Shown here: positions 63,702-64,000 of the stretch, piece after piece
Position numbering within the stretch: position 1 is the first letter of the stretch
Layout: the number at the start of each line of letters is the position of its first letter
NCBI GenBank assembly: GCA_038240605.1
Contig: JBBSDP010000021.1
Coordinates: forward strand, 1 to 64,000
Length of the DNA: 64,000 bases
Direction of reading: 5' to 3'
From: JBBSDP01 sp038240605
GTDB taxonomy: Bacteria > Planctomycetota > Phycisphaerae > Tepidisphaerales > Tepidisphaeraceae
Translations under genes and position numbers: made by a program
The notes under the pieces: model-generated
Databases searched by the model: none
Told to the model about the DNA's origin: nothing
Seen by the model: only the letters and a program-made list of their open reading frames with translations

Positions 63702-64000
63702 CTACGGCTCATCGTCCGGCACCAAGAGCGGATCGCTCGGATTGCCGGCTGGTGCGCTGGCCAGAAAGCTGTTGATGCGCAGCGGCGCGCCGGGCGCAAT
63801 CGTGACGGTGATCGCGCCGCACCGTGGCGTGCGGTAAAGCGGCAGGGGACTCTCGATCTGCTCGAAGCGCCGCTGCTTGGTCGAGAGCCGGGCGGCGTTG
63901 GAACTGAGCACCGATGCCGGATGGACCGCGGCCAAAAACGGTCCGGTCATCGCTTCGGCGCTCCCATGGTGCGGGGCCACGATCACGTCGCTCGCCAGCT
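63702..64000 (-). CDS. ComEC/Rec2-like protein, C-terminal fragment (cut by window end)
   Basis: The minus strand gives about 98 residues continuing beyond 64000. SDVIVAPHHGS is the final metallo-beta-lactamase-like His motif of ComEC, followed by FLAAVHPASVLSSN and the Tyr/Arg-rich end TPRCGAITVTIAP. ComEC forms the inner-membrane channel for DNA uptake; this is only the C-terminal nuclease-like domain. The start and membrane part lie outside the window. The 3' end is 27 bases from the DUF1501 stop. Confidence 0.8.
   Translation of the reverse strand, partial: LASDVIVAPHHGSAEAMTGPFLAAVHPASVLSSNAARLSTKQRRFEQIESPLPLYRTPRCGAITVTIAPGAPLRINSFLASAPAGNPSDPLLVPDDEP

Overview
The window looks like a chromosomal segment of a high-G+C planctomycete, most likely of the Phycisphaerae type. 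Pointers are the DUF1800/DUF1501 pair at the right end, a CehA/McbA-type secreted metallohydrolase, a secreted protein with the planctomycete N-terminal LEGRQLLSG motif, hybrid kinases with many PAS domains, and numerous palindromic intergenic repeats. This placement is inferred from gene content only.

Layout. 1-4.2 kb: a small lipoprotein and HTH gene, a zinc-ribbon-like protein, repeat-rich spacers, a split UxaA-type sugar-acid dehydratase, and the relic tail of a GGDEF gene. 4.2-10.6 kb: two divergent hybrid histidine kinases, one with damaged ATP-binding motifs and one very large (GAF, six PAS, HisKA, HATPase, REC, HPt). 10.6-14.8 kb: a CxxCH protein bracketed by two copies of a TGGTCACAGAG...CTCTGTGACCA element, then a GH140-like glycosidase. 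15.0-15.7 kb: an A+T-richer two-gene module with a PemK/MazF-like second gene. 15.8-17.4 kb: a HAD-UbiA fusion resembling decaprenyl-phosphate phosphoribosyltransferases.

17.6-50.7 kb is one large exopolysaccharide cluster. It has a flippase (Wzx-like), a polymerase (Wzy-like), a short PglC/WcaJ-like initiating sugar transferase, five GT4, one GT2 and one GT87 glycosyltransferase, two asparagine-synthase-like amidotransferases, three methyltransferases and two acyltransferase-type enzymes. A nucleotide-sugar dehydrogenase plus a WbpP-like epimerase suggest UDP-HexNAcA supply. A 4,6-dehydratase, a LegC-type aminotransferase and a fused PglD/NeuD-ATP-grasp protein suggest a 4-amino-sugar branch with an unusual ligase step. 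Two homologous right-handed beta-helix proteins, one near each side of the cluster, may process or bind the polymer. Strand changes are frequent and tail-to-tail junctions are very tight.

50.7-55.1 kb: tRNA-Ser(GCU), an aldo/keto reductase, a DinB-like protein, a HicBA toxin-antitoxin pair, an ATP synthase beta gene with no other ATP synthase genes beside it, and a UPF0114 membrane protein. 55.5-64 kb: a UvrD-like helicase, the CehA-type hydrolase, a broken SGNH-hydrolase tail, the DUF1800/DUF1501 export pair, and the C-terminus of a ComEC-like protein cut by the window end.

The best candidates for something not yet described are the LegC/PglD-ATP-grasp aminosugar branch and the paired beta-helix proteins of the polysaccharide locus.
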